Positions 34,507 through 41,712 are shown, counted from the first letter of the stretch. The stretch: 64,000 nt of DNA from DASXMT01 sp963781305 (GCA_963781305.1 CAWAFL010000011.1:496001-560000); one strand, 5' to 3'. Notes: generated by a model from the sequence alone, not told the origin. Made by a program: numbers and translations.

Positions 34507-34992
34507 TCAACCCTTCACGGTGAGCATGCCGGTCATGTACTGATGGATGGTGCAGATGTAGGGGTAGCTGCCGGGCGAGCTGGGGGCGGTGAACGTCACC
34601 GTCTTGCCCGGCTCGATGTCGCCGGTGTTGAATTTCTTGTCGTTGGCGGTCACCGTGTGGGCCACCGAGTCCTTGTTGGTCACGGTGACCTTCTCGCCCG
34701 GGGTCACCGTGACCTTGGCCGGCGAGAAGCTGAAGTTCTGGATAGTGATGGTCGCCGACCCGCCCGTCGACGGCGAGCTGCCTTCCGAGCTCGAGCCGCC
34801 CGATCCGGTGGTGGTGCTGGAGCTCGAGCTGGAGGCGCCGGAACTGCAGGCGCCGGCCAGAACGGCCACGCCGACGAGCGCAACCGCGATCATGCCTGCC
34901 TTCCGATGGACTCGAGCCCTGGGCCGAGCAGATCGTGGTGACCGATGACCAGTTGCCGAGACATCGGACGTCTGTTCCGGGTGCTTGCTCAT
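34507..34992 (-). CDS. Lipid-anchored cupredoxin (plastocyanin-like)
   Basis: A 161-residue protein. The N-terminus has a basic, long n-region and a lipobox LAGAC (Cys49), then a Ser/Gly-rich linker (50-80) and a type I copper domain. Copper ligands are seen: His112 (VAHTV), Cys147, His150 and Met153 in YICTIHQYM. It is likely a membrane-tethered extracytoplasmic electron carrier. ATG 34992 follows GGAGG. The context suggests it moves electrons to or from the exported ferritin-like proteins or the DoxX-like protein. Confidence 0.9.
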   Translation of the reverse strand: MSKHPEQTSDVSATGHRSPRSARPRARVHRKAGMIAVALVGVAVLAGACSSGASSSSSSTTTGSGGSSSEGSSPSTGGSATITIQNFSFSPAKVTVTPGEKVTVTNKDSVAHTVTANDKKFNTGDIEPGKTVTFTAPSSPGSYPYICTIHQYMTGMLTVKG

Positions 34993-35020
34993 GGGAGACC
35001 TCCGTTGCAATGCAGCGGGA

Positions 35021-35278
35021 CTAGGAGACGTGATGGTCGGCTGGGGCCGTGATCGTCGTAGGAGTGGTGGGCACCGTCACCACCTGGACCGGGGTAGTGG
35101 CCGGGACCGGCGTGACCACGGCCATTGGCTCGGGGTGAACTTCCGCCGCTCGCTTCAGCTCGGTCTTGGCCTGGCCGATGGAGCGGGCCAGCTTCGGAAG
35201 CTGGGTGCCGCCGAACAGCACCACTACCACCACCAGGAGGATGATGAGTGAGTCGGGACCTGCGATTGAGGCAATCAT
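35021..35278 (-). CDS. tatA: TatA translocase subunit
   Basis: An 85-residue protein: N-terminal membrane helix (SLIILLVVVVVLFGGTQLPKL, with the FGG-T-Q-L-P-KL hinge of TatA), an amphipathic helix (ARSIGQAKTELKRAAE) and a Pro/Thr-rich tail. TatA oligomerises to form the conducting part of the Tat translocase. ATG 35278 follows AAAGGAG. First tat gene after the hairpin that separates it from the ferritin genes. Confidence 0.92.
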   Translation of the reverse strand: MIASIAGPDSLIILLVVVVVLFGGTQLPKLARSIGQAKTELKRAAEVHPEPMAVVTPVPATTPVQVVTVPTTPTTITAPADHHVS

Positions 35279-35326
35279 GGAAGGCTCCTTTCGAGAGCGG
35301 GAGATGTGAGTTGTGGGGAGTGGAGA

Positions 35327-35367
35327 CCTGCGCCGGCGCGAGAAGGGGAGACTCGCGCCGGCGCAGG
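35327..35367. terminator. Perfect 16-bp hairpin between ferritin-like and tat genes
   Basis: Left arm CCTGCGCCGGCGCGAG (35327-35342), 9-nt loop, right arm CTCGCGCCGGCGCAGG (35352-35367): all 16 pairs match and the stem is almost all G-C. There is no strong T tract, so it may be a partial terminator, an attenuator or a mRNA-stabilising 3' stem that raises expression of the ferritin genes over the tat genes. Confidence 0.7.
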
Positions 35368-35383
35368 TTGGAGGTTCCCGCGC

Positions 35384-36190
35384 TCAGGCCGCCATGGAGG
35401 TCGGGTTGAACGCGAGTGGGGTTCCGGACGCCGTCTGGGCCCCGGGGTACATGCCCAGCACGAAGTACAGGATCGCCGCGTGCTGCATTTCGACGGGCGC
35501 AATGGTCGATGCCACCTGGATGGCCTTCTTGCTCTTCAGCATTGAGGCCTCGGCCTGATAGGTCTGGGCCGCGATGTTCTCGAGCATCAGCGCCAGCTCG
35601 CCGAGCTCGGTGACGTTGGTCACCTTGCCAAAGGCAGTCTGGACCGTCGGGGTCAATTTGGGATCGGTAACCGTCACCGCCTTCTTGCCGCTGCCGGTCA
35701 GCAGGCTGTTCCACGCCGCAGCGTGGGATGTGTGTTGGGACAGCGCGGTTTGGGCAAATGTGACCACAGCTGGGGGAACCGTGCCCAACTTGCCCGCCGT
35801 CGCCGCGCTGATCGCGCTCTGGTAGGTGTAGATGGCCAGATTCTCCAAGCTGGCGGCCAACGCAGCCACCGCCAGGTCGCCAGTGAGCCCCGCTTCGGGG
35901 TTGCCACTGGTGGCCGGTGTGACCGGTGCCGAGGTGGCAGCGGCGGCGAGGCCTGGGGTACCGCCCACTACGGCCAGCACGCCGGCGCCGGCGACTGCGC
36001 CGCCGACACCGAGGAGGAAGGTCCGCCTACTCGTGGGCTTGCTCGTTCCGGAGCGAATCTGGTCATGCCATTCGGCCATGCTCGTCTGGAGGGCGGGGAC
36101 GCCCTGATCGTTGTGCATCTGGTCCAGATCCTCGGTCATCTCGAGGATCTCGGCCTCACTGACTGCAATTTCGTGGCGTCTGATTCTCAC
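35384..36190 (-). CDS. Tat-exported ferritin-like domain protein A
   Basis: A 268-residue protein with an unusual 50-residue cytosolic N-terminal extension, a classic twin-arginine signal (SRRTFLLG, Arg55-Arg56) and a four-helix ferritin-like domain (about 103-250). Candidate di-metal ligands repeat as in ferritins: Glu116 (LENLAIYTY), His153/His156 (SQHTSHAAAW), Glu204 (MLENIAAQTY), Glu234/His237 (VEMQHAAI). This is the Ferritin_2/desiccation-related type. It is coupled to the paralogous gene upstream (ATGA) and encoded with a full Tat system, its probable exporter. Confidence 0.88.
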   Translation of the reverse strand: MRIRRHEIAVSEAEILEMTEDLDQMHNDQGVPALQTSMAEWHDQIRSGTSKPTSRRTFLLGVGGAVAGAGVLAVVGGTPGLAAAATSAPVTPATSGNPEAGLTGDLAVAALAASLENLAIYTYQSAISAATAGKLGTVPPAVVTFAQTALSQHTSHAAAWNSLLTGSGKKAVTVTDPKLTPTVQTAFGKVTNVTELGELALMLENIAAQTYQAEASMLKSKKAIQVASTIAPVEMQHAAILYFVLGMYPGAQTASGTPLAFNPTSMAA

Positions 36191-37050
36191 TTGACGGCTC
36201 CTTGGTTAGCGGGGGCGGCTGAACTGGTCGGATAGAAGGCATTGGGGAAGCCGACACTGCCAGCCGCGGCCGGTAGTGCGGCCACGTTGGTCGCCGACAG
36301 CGTGATCAGCTGCGGTGCATTGGCGGCCAACAGCGCTTGGACAGCCAGCAGGACCGATGCGTGCTGCGCCTCGATGCCCATGATGGAGGCCATGAGCCCC
36401 TTGTTGGACTTCGATGTCAAGTTGGGCACGTCGTTGACGTAGGTCTCGGCGGCGATGTTCTCGAGCTCGAGAGCCAGCGAGACAACGCCGGCGGAGCCTT
36501 GTGTGGCCGAAGCTCCGCTCAACCCGGCGACCGCCTTGTTGACCACAGGCACGAAGGCCGGATCCGGCTTGTTCTGGGGCTTGGCCCCCATCTTCTTGAG
36601 CGCTCCGTTGAAGGCGGCGAGATGTTGGCTGTGTTGGCCCATGGTCACGGTGGCGAACTTGGATACCACCGGGTTGGCAGCCGAACCGCCGATATAGGGA
36701 AGCGTCAACGCCGTCTTGTACGTGCTGACGGCGAGCACTTCGATCGATGCGGCCGTTTGCAGCATCTGCACATCTGGTGACGAGCTGGCAAAGGCGGGCG
36801 ATGCCAGCAGGCCGACCAGGAGACCCCCACCGGCGGCCGAGAGAATTCCCGCGCTGGCCAGGCTCGTGTTGATTCCGCGCCGATGTTCAGCGGCAAATCG
36901 CTGATTCTCGATGGGGTCGCCGTTCTCGACCGGAGACGAGCTGCGGTCGCTCATCTCTGCAAGTGGCTCCACAGTCGCTCTGACTGCATCCGCCTGCATA
37001 TCCTGGGACTCCTCCAGCAATTCGCTGACGGCCCTGGGTTCATCGGTCAT
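36187..37050 (-). CDS. Tat-exported ferritin-like domain protein B
   Basis: A 287-residue paralogue of the next protein. A 55-residue N-terminal extension precedes EHRRGINTSLASAG, a less perfect twin-Arg signal, and a signal-type hydrophobic stretch ending ASPAFA. The ferritin-like domain keeps the same ligands: Glu104 (IEVLAVSTY), His140/His143 (GQHSQHLAAF), Glu197 (ELENIAAETY), Glu227/His230 (IEAQHASV). ATG 37050 follows AGGAGG; the frame upstream has no domain sequence. First gene of the nine-gene operon. Confidence 0.87.
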   Translation of the reverse strand: MTDEPRAVSELLEESQDMQADAVRATVEPLAEMSDRSSSPVENGDPIENQRFAAEHRRGINTSLASAGILSAAGGGLLVGLLASPAFASSSPDVQMLQTAASIEVLAVSTYKTALTLPYIGGSAANPVVSKFATVTMGQHSQHLAAFNGALKKMGAKPQNKPDPAFVPVVNKAVAGLSGASATQGSAGVVSLALELENIAAETYVNDVPNLTSKSNKGLMASIMGIEAQHASVLLAVQALLAANAPQLITLSATNVAALPAAAGSVGFPNAFYPTSSAAPANQGAVK

Positions 37051-37473
37051 GAAGACCTCCTGGGGTGGTGTTCGGTCGTCGGGTTCCGGCGTAACCGGAT
37101 CGGTACTCGCAGCACTTGCGCGAGTTGTAGTTGTTCTTCGACGCCGGCCGTCGTTTGGATGTCGGTTCCGCGAAGATTGTTCGAGCCGATACGAAGACAC
37201 CGAGGCCATTGCCCCCGACTTGCTCCGATATATGCATTACGTCGAGGACCACGTCCGCTTGTGCCTTCGCTCGGGTTGACCTGACGACCGATAACGGCTT
37301 GCCAGCGGGAGTTACCAGGTCTGAAAGTCAGTCGAAGGCGGCGCGGAGCTTCAGTTGCAGAAGTCGTCTCCAGGGTCATCGACGCGAGTGGACGAGGTGG
37401 TGCTGGCGTATCAGAAGCAGCCGCAGCTGCGAGCACGGCAGACCCCAGGCTAGGGCCCTTCGCACCCTCGAAC
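37051..37473. other. Upstream region of the ferritin/Tat operon, no clear gene
   Basis: About 420 bases. Overlapping open frames exist on both strands but none shows a domain, ribosome site or convincing codon use. It should contain the operon promoter reading toward the minus strand; I could not pick out a confident -35/-10 pair. Confidence 0.4.
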
Positions 37474-37959
37474 ATGGTGGCTGCGGCCACGGAGCCCACG
37501 AAGAAGGAGCTCTACGAGGAAGCCCGAGACGCCGGAATCGAAGGTCGATCCAGCACGTACGAGGACGATCTGCGACAGGCGCTCTATCAAGCCCTCCTGT
37601 CCCGATTGACGGGACAGGAGGGCCAACCGATGGATCCGCCCACTACCAGCGATAAAATTTCTGGTTGCCAGCACTCTCGCCACGTCCTATCACGAACCCG
37701 ACTAGCCAGAGGACAAGCAGTACTGCGGCCACGATCCATAGAACGTGCAAAGCGAACCGGAGCCCAGCAGAAATCATTACCAGCAGAAATCATTACCAGC
37801 AGCAACGCAAGCAGAATCAACATTTTTGTGAGATCCTTCCCTCTCTGCGGGATCCCCCGTGATCCCGTCCAAGTGATTTCCGCTACATTGAGATCGAAAA
37901 CAGGCAGAACCTCCGCCCAACATTCGGGCGCGCATTGTCTCACCCTTCCGGGAAACTAA
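37474..37959 (+). CDS. Rho-N/SAP-like small protein with unclear C-terminus
   Basis: The first 40 or so residues (TKKELYEEARDAGIEGRSST then EDDLRQALYQ) resemble the helix-turn-helix Rho N-terminal/SAP-like unit found in small actinobacterial stress proteins. The remaining frame to 37959 runs through a strong hairpin and antisense to a hydrophobic-protein gene and looks non-coding, so the native protein was probably about 45-60 residues and a stop has been lost or a frameshift has occurred. No Shine-Dalgarno is visible before 37474. Confidence 0.4.
   Translation: MVAAATEPTKKELYEEARDAGIEGRSSTYEDDLRQALYQALLSRLTGQEGQPMDPPTTSDKISGCQHSRHVLSRTRLARGQAVLRPRSIERAKRTGAQQKSLPAEIITSSNASRINIFVRSFPLCGIPRDPVQVISATLRSKTGRTSAQHSGAHCLTLPGN
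37591..37623. terminator. Perfect 14-bp hairpin, probable bidirectional terminator
   Basis: Left arm GCCCTCCTGTCCCG (37591-37604), loop ATTGA, right arm CGGGACAGGAGGGC (37610-37623). It lies between convergent genes (Rho-N-like on plus, hydrophobic protein on minus), the usual site for a shared terminator. No long T tract follows on either side. Confidence 0.65.
37643..37823 (-). pseudogene. Small hydrophobic membrane protein, frameshifted by 16-bp duplication
   Basis: Removing one copy of a 16-bp tandem repeat restores a 54-residue protein: MLILLALLLVMISAG, then LRFALHVLWIVAAVLLVLWL and a tail ending FYRW. This is the short actinobacterial hydrophobic protein type (two membrane helices and a C-terminal aromatic-rich tail). 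As sequenced, the frame shifts after residue 15. ATG 37823 has an AAGGA site upstream. It may be off, phase-variable, or an assembly artefact. Confidence 0.75.
37765..37796. repeat. 16-bp tandem duplication inside the hydrophobic protein gene
   Basis: CAGCAGAAATCATTAC occurs at 37765-37780 and again at 37781-37796, followed by a partial third copy (CAGCAG). Sixteen is not a multiple of three, so the second copy causes the frameshift. Confidence 0.95.
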
Positions 37960-37982
37960 TGCTTCGACTAGCCAAAGAACTG

Positions 37983-38567
37983 TTAGCGAAGCTGACGGTC
38001 GTGGCCTGTACCTCGGAACCGAAGTGTCACCTGAATCGGATGCGGTCGAAAGCCAACAGTCCGGTTGAACCGGTCCACCGCCTCTCCGAATTGCCTCGGA
38101 AGAGCGTCGAGGTTGACCTGATCGCTGACGTAGAGAACGGTTCGCAGTTCGACTTCGGGTGCGCCTCCAAACAGGCCAACAAGGGCGCCGCTAACGTCGG
38201 GCAGCCGCTTCAGATCGGCTTCGAGCGAGTGGCTTAGGGATGCCGAGTCGAGTGTGGTCGTGCCCCGATCGCTCACTTCAGCGGGAAAGACAACGGTTCC
38301 GGCGCGCCTTCTCCCTCCGTTACGACGCCACTCGCGTGCAGCAAGAATGCATCCAGCAACGAACACCACGAAGCCGACGGCGCCGAGCACGGCGAAAGAG
38401 CCTGCGCCGTTGTTGCTCCACCGATGAACGACGTTCTCGTCGACGATCGGTGCGGAAGCACGGTCCTCGCCGAAGACTCCGACGCCGTACAAGAGGGCAA
38501 GAAGTGCAGCCGTGAGCAAGATCAAAGCGAAAATCGTCAGGATCAGTCGGTTTCGTCGATCGGTCAT
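37983..38567 (-). CDS. Membrane protein of Asp23 operon (AmaP-like)
   Basis: A 194-residue protein with two N-terminal membrane helices (about 9-31 and 56-78) and a soluble C-terminal domain (about 100-190: LEADLKRLPDVSGALVGLFG ... ALPRQFGEAVDRFNRT). Its position at the end of an Asp23/DUF6286 operon and its topology resemble AmaP, the membrane anchor of Asp23. It overlaps the DUF6286 gene by 4 nt. Family assignment is by context. Confidence 0.6.
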   Translation of the reverse strand: MTDRRNRLILTIFALILLTAALLALLYGVGVFGEDRASAPIVDENVVHRWSNNGAGSFAVLGAVGFVVFVAGCILAAREWRRNGGRRRAGTVVFPAEVSDRGTTTLDSASLSHSLEADLKRLPDVSGALVGLFGGAPEVELRTVLYVSDQVNLDALPRQFGEAVDRFNRTVGFRPHPIQVTLRFRGTGHDRQLR

Positions 38568-39094
38568 TGCGCGCCCGAACGTCGGGTGGTCCGTACCTGC
38601 ACTATGGATCCTGCCGGAGCACCAAGCTTTTCAAGCTCGTCTTGTCCCGCTGCCTTGAGTGCGGTCCGAGCAGTTGCTGCTGCGTCGGCTCGAAGAGAAA
38701 GCTTCCAGCGATGAGCGGCGATGTCGAGGTGGGTCTTGATCGGCGTCCTGGGCACGGTGACCTCCAGGTTTCGGCCCACATGGTGCTCGGTGGAGCGTCG
38801 ATCGAGAAGCCATGTGTCGTCCTGATCGCCGAGGGTCCGTACGAGGCGCCGGCGCCACGGTCGAATTTCGGCAATCAACAGCATCAATGCAACCACCGTC
38901 ACAATCGCCGCACCAACGAGCACCGACCTTGCTGACCAGGGCGTCGTGCGAAGGGTATGCAACCATTCCCTGCCCGGGAACCACAGAAATCGAGATCCGA
39001 GACCGGTCCATATCGCCTCGACTGCGGCGATGAAACCCAATGCAATGAAGACGATCCCAAGGGCAAAGACCAATAGACGATTGAAGAGACGCAT
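38564..39094 (-). CDS. DUF6286 domain membrane protein
   Basis: A 176-residue protein: two membrane helices (about 5-29 and 58-76) and a C-terminal domain that starts around WLLDRRSTEHHVGRNLEV and ends QVRTTRRSG. This organisation matches DUF6286 proteins, which are regularly encoded next to Asp23 proteins in actinobacteria. Its ATG shares one base with the upstream stop (TGATG). Confidence 0.75.
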   Translation of the reverse strand: MRLFNRLLVFALGIVFIALGFIAAVEAIWTGLGSRFLWFPGREWLHTLRTTPWSARSVLVGAAIVTVVALMLLIAEIRPWRRRLVRTLGDQDDTWLLDRRSTEHHVGRNLEVTVPRTPIKTHLDIAAHRWKLSLRADAAATARTALKAAGQDELEKLGAPAGSIVQVRTTRRSGAQ

Positions 39095-39447
39095 CAGCTT
39101 GCCTCGTTACCACTGGCCTGATGTATCGGTGCTAACTCGTCGATGTGCACAACAACTGTCCTCGTGTCGTCAACAGTCTTGAGGGCGTCGCGAGCAGCGG
39201 CGAGCACGCGATTACCGACGATCGAAAGAGACCGCCCGTACTCTGCGTAGTCCACGATCACGTGTACCGTCACGCTCTTTGTGGCCAGAACTATGCCGTC
39301 TACACGGCCACCGGGATACACGGTGGCATTCGTCAGAACCCTTGACCGAGCGACGTTGGGAATCTGATCGACCGCAAACGCCACTGCCAAGGCGACCACC
39401 GCCCGTCGTCCGACGTGGGTCAGAGGCTCTGTTCCCGATGAACTCAC
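39094..39447 (-). CDS. Asp23/Gls24 family envelope stress protein (short paralogue)
   Basis: A 117-residue protein with an Asp23-like core (SVTVHVIVDYAEYGRSLSIVGNRVLAAARDALKTVDDTRTVVVHIDEL). It is shorter than the neighbouring Asp23 protein and lacks its basic, charged N-terminal region. The start overlaps the previous gene by 4 nt. Confidence 0.75.
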   Translation of the reverse strand: MSSSGTEPLTHVGRRAVVALAVAFAVDQIPNVARSRVLTNATVYPGGRVDGIVLATKSVTVHVIVDYAEYGRSLSIVGNRVLAAARDALKTVDDTRTVVVHIDELAPIHQASGNEAS

Positions 39448-40040
39448 TCGACGCGCGATCCTTGGTCCTCGTCGTCACTGCCTTCGAGGTACAAATCATC
39501 GACGCTCACATTAACTTCCACGACCTCAAGACCAGTCATGGCCTCGATACGGTCAATGACGTTCTCGCGGATCGCCTCGGCCACCTCGACGATGCTGTGG
39601 CCGTACTCAACGACAATGTCGATGTCGATCGCTGCTTCACGCTCTCCCACCTCGACTGAGACTCCCTGGGATTCTGCTTCTGATGCGCCGGGCACCTTGG
39701 CTCGCAGGGTGCCGAACGTGCGAGAAAGTGCCTTGCCCATAGCCTGGACACCGGAGATTTCTTGGGTGGCCAAGCTTGCGATCTTGGCCACGACGCTATT
39801 GGCGATGGTGGTAGTCCCGTGTTCAGTATGCAGGGCCCCGCCGCCGTACTTGTCGGATCCCCTGCTGGACGATGATGATGACGCCTGCTTCCTTTCAGCT
39901 GCCTTTTTCTTCTCCTCTGGCCCGCTTTTGTTCTGGTGTGGCTCGCGTTGATTCTTATCGGGCTCGCCCTGGTTCTTCTCGGGGCCATTCGCCCCTTCCG
40001 AAGGCGCGCTGGATTTGCCTGGCTGATTGGATTCGGACAT
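39444..40040 (-). CDS. Asp23/Gls24 family envelope stress response protein
   Basis: A 198-residue protein. The first 60 residues are charged and disordered (repeated KNQ/EP/KK stretches, then SSSSSSRG). The Asp23 domain (about 70-185) shows TTIANSVVAKIASLATQEISGVQAMG and AAIDIDIVVEYGHSIVEVAEAIRENVIDRIEAMTGLEVVEVNVSV, the classic features. Asp23 proteins are cytosolic, membrane-associated and induced by alkaline or envelope stress. Confidence 0.9.
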   Translation of the reverse strand: MSESNQPGKSSAPSEGANGPEKNQGEPDKNQREPHQNKSGPEEKKKAAERKQASSSSSSRGSDKYGGGALHTEHGTTTIANSVVAKIASLATQEISGVQAMGKALSRTFGTLRAKVPGASEAESQGVSVEVGEREAAIDIDIVVEYGHSIVEVAEAIRENVIDRIEAMTGLEVVEVNVSVDDLYLEGSDDEDQGSRVE

Positions 40041-40052
40041 GTGAGTTCCTTT

Positions 40053-40087
40053 TGAATAGGTGTGGACTGATGAATAGGTGTGGACTG
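40053..40087. repeat. 18-bp near-perfect tandem duplication
   Basis: TGAATAGGTGTGGACTG occurs at 40053-40069 and 40071-40087, one base apart, in the leader of the Asp23 gene just upstream of its start codon. It could alter spacing of a regulatory site or be slippage. Confidence 0.9.
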
Positions 40088-40122
40088 TCCCAGTGGCATT
40101 TACGGTCTCAGAACTGGTCGAG

Positions 40123-40302
40123 TCACTTCTTTATGCGAAATCGCTCCTGGAGGTCTTGAACGTCGACGTCCCCCTCGAGAAGGCGGACTGCCTGCCATGC
40201 AATGAGGCCAGCAGCAATGGCGGCGACGACAACCCAGCCTGCGGCCCAGGCAAGCCAGACGAGCAGCACGGCAATTAAGAAGGCGTATTGCGGACGAGAC
40301 AA
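40123..40302 (-). CDS. Small membrane protein (DUF2273-like)
   Basis: A 59-residue protein starting TTG at 40302, chosen because AAGGAG lies 6 nt upstream; an upstream GTG at 40365 would add 21 residues without a ribosome site. Two closely spaced membrane helices (YAFLIAVLLVWLAWAAGWVVVAAIAAGLIAW) are followed by a charged tail (DVDVQDLQERFRIKK). DUF2273-type small membrane proteins are habitual members of Asp23 operons. Confidence 0.7.
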   Translation of the reverse strand: MSRPQYAFLIAVLLVWLAWAAGWVVVAAIAAGLIAWQAVRLLEGDVDVQDLQERFRIKK

Positions 40303-40357
40303 CGGGGGCTCCTTCAGCGGAGGCTTCGTACGCCGCCAGAGTGGCGACACCGTATTA

Positions 40358-40363
40358 ATACCC
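40358..40363 (-). promoter_or_regulatory. Possible SigB-type -10 (GGGTAT) for the Asp23 operon
   Basis: Read on the minus strand this is GGGTAT, matching the SigB/SigF -10 used at other promoters of this island, but the -35 position is poor (no GTTT). Position about 55 nt before the DUF2273-like start is right. Weak. Confidence 0.3.
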
Positions 40364-40587
40364 ACTCCGAGCCAAAGTTAAGGGAGAATCGCAAAGTTAT
40401 TCGAGAATTGTCTCATCGACCGTGAGATCGCCCTGGCTGACTTGGACGGCAGCACGACCACGGAGTTGACCAATGACGGCCTCGCGAAGAGGGCTGTCAC
40501 CGGCTGCCAGCTAAAGGGACGAAAGCCATCAGGTGAACTTGCCCAGCATGTTGATGCACATGCGAAACACGGTCGCCGGACCAGCTT

Positions 40588-40860
40588 TTAGCCCTCGTCG
40601 CCAGGCCAGGTTCCCGTCGCCTTTCGGAACCAAACCGCTCCCCCCCGGTCCATCATCGCCTTGACCAGACCGAATATCGCCCCCTGTAGGGCCGCCGCTA
40701 ACAAGATTTCACCCCAATCACGCCTGCGCTCGGTAGCCGCCGGAGCCTCGTCCTCATGCCCCACGAACTTCCACGCCCGTTTGAACAGGGCGCTCGCCAC
40801 AATGCCTCCCAATACACTGATCACGAGACCTAAGGGCTTGTAGAGGAGTTTCACAATCAC
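40588..40860 (-). CDS. DUF4235 domain membrane protein
   Basis: A 90-residue protein: MIVKLLYKPLGLVISVLGGIVASALFKRAW (first helix), an acidic loop, then WGEILLAAALQGAIFGLVKAMMDRGGAVWFRKATGTWPGDE. This is the DUF4235 pattern, widespread next to DUF3618 proteins. It overlaps DUF3618 by 4 nt. Function unknown. Confidence 0.85.
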   Translation of the reverse strand: MIVKLLYKPLGLVISVLGGIVASALFKRAWKFVGHEDEAPAATERRRDWGEILLAAALQGAIFGLVKAMMDRGGAVWFRKATGTWPGDEG

Positions 40861-41210
40861 GGCTCCCTCCGCTGGTTCCGGCGCGTCCGCCGGAGAATCA
40901 CCACTAACACGACGACGACAGCTACCACCAACACGGGGCGATCCCGGGCGATGGTGCCGACTCTGGATGTCGTCGATTGTGCTTGGTCAATGGCTCTAGC
41001 CACTCCTGGGCGAGCCTCAGCCGGTAACGCTTGCTGGATGCGGTCGCCGACCTCTTTCGCCTGGGCTTTAGCTTGCTCCTTGGCCTCATTCAACTTGTCG
41101 GCACCTCGGGCCTTCACGTCCGCCTTCTGGCCCAGAGCGTCGATGGTCACGGCCAGGTCGGAGCGGGTTTCGTTTATGGCTTCGCGGATTGCGCTTGGGT
41201 CTTCAGCCAT
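40857..41210 (-). CDS. DUF3618 domain protein
   Basis: A 117-residue protein starting MAEDPSAIREAINETRSDLA (the conserved DUF3618 start with I-x-x-T-R-x-x-L), a central coiled coil rich in Lys/Glu/Ala (about 30-75) and a C-terminal membrane helix (about 92-108) followed by a basic tail. Start ATG 41210 lies within the 3' end of the holin-like gene, overlapping by 37 nt. Confidence 0.88.
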   Translation of the reverse strand: MAEDPSAIREAINETRSDLAVTIDALGQKADVKARGADKLNEAKEQAKAQAKEVGDRIQQALPAEARPGVARAIDQAQSTTSRVGTIARDRPVLVVAVVVVLVVILRRTRRNQRREP

Positions 41211-41668
41211 GTGACATCCTCCTTGGTGCTGTTCATCGCCTCTTCGGGAACGGGCGGACTGCCCCGTTTGACCTCGGACCTGCCCCATACGGCGAATGTC
41301 CCGGCGAGGGCGGCCAAACCGCCGCCGACGATAAGCGCCGCCGCCCAAATCGACAGAACTCCGCCGATGCCGGCAATGGCGGCGGCGATGAGCGAAGCCA
41401 AGGCAAAGATGCCAAACAGGGCGGACCCGCCGAACATGCCGGCACCGACGCCGAGCTTCTCCACTTTCTCGGACATTTCGGCTTTGGCCAGTGCGAGCTC
41501 ATCGTGAACGAGGTCGATTATCTGAAAAGAAAGGTCCTGCAACAGTTCCCCGGTGGACTTGGTCGGTCTGTCCGCAGCGGCGGAAGACACGACTGGGTTT
41601 GTGTCGTTCTCAGTGGAGACGTTCATTGCTGCCGTCGGTCGTTGGGGAATTGGAGGTTCGGTACTCAC
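41174..41668 (-). CDS. Phage-holin-like (DUF1469) superfamily membrane protein
   Basis: A 164-residue protein: disordered N-terminus, an amphipathic segment (TGELLQDLSFQIIDLVHDELALAKAEM) and two membrane helices (about 75-100 and 105-130). This is the holin-superfamily III type found in actinobacterial envelope operons. GTG 41668 is preferred over ATG 41758 because it has an AGAGG ribosome site and a SigB-type promoter (41713-41737) lies between the two candidate starts. Confidence 0.8.
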   Translation of the reverse strand: MSTEPPIPQRPTAAMNVSTENDTNPVVSSAAADRPTKSTGELLQDLSFQIIDLVHDELALAKAEMSEKVEKLGVGAGMFGGSALFGIFALASLIAAAIAGIGGVLSIWAAALIVGGGLAALAGTFAVWGRSEVKRGSPPVPEEAMNSTKEDVTWLKTQAQSAKP

Positions 41669-41712
41669 GATGGCGCCTCTGTTTGAGTGGGGGTCGCTAG
41701 TGCTCTCCGCAT

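Noticed and set aside
40397..40510. A 37-codon minus-strand frame (GDSPLREAVIGQL ... GDLTVDE) resembling part of a BON-type domain
   Set aside because: It lacks ATG, GTG or TTG, is very short, and the resemblance is weak; at most a remnant.
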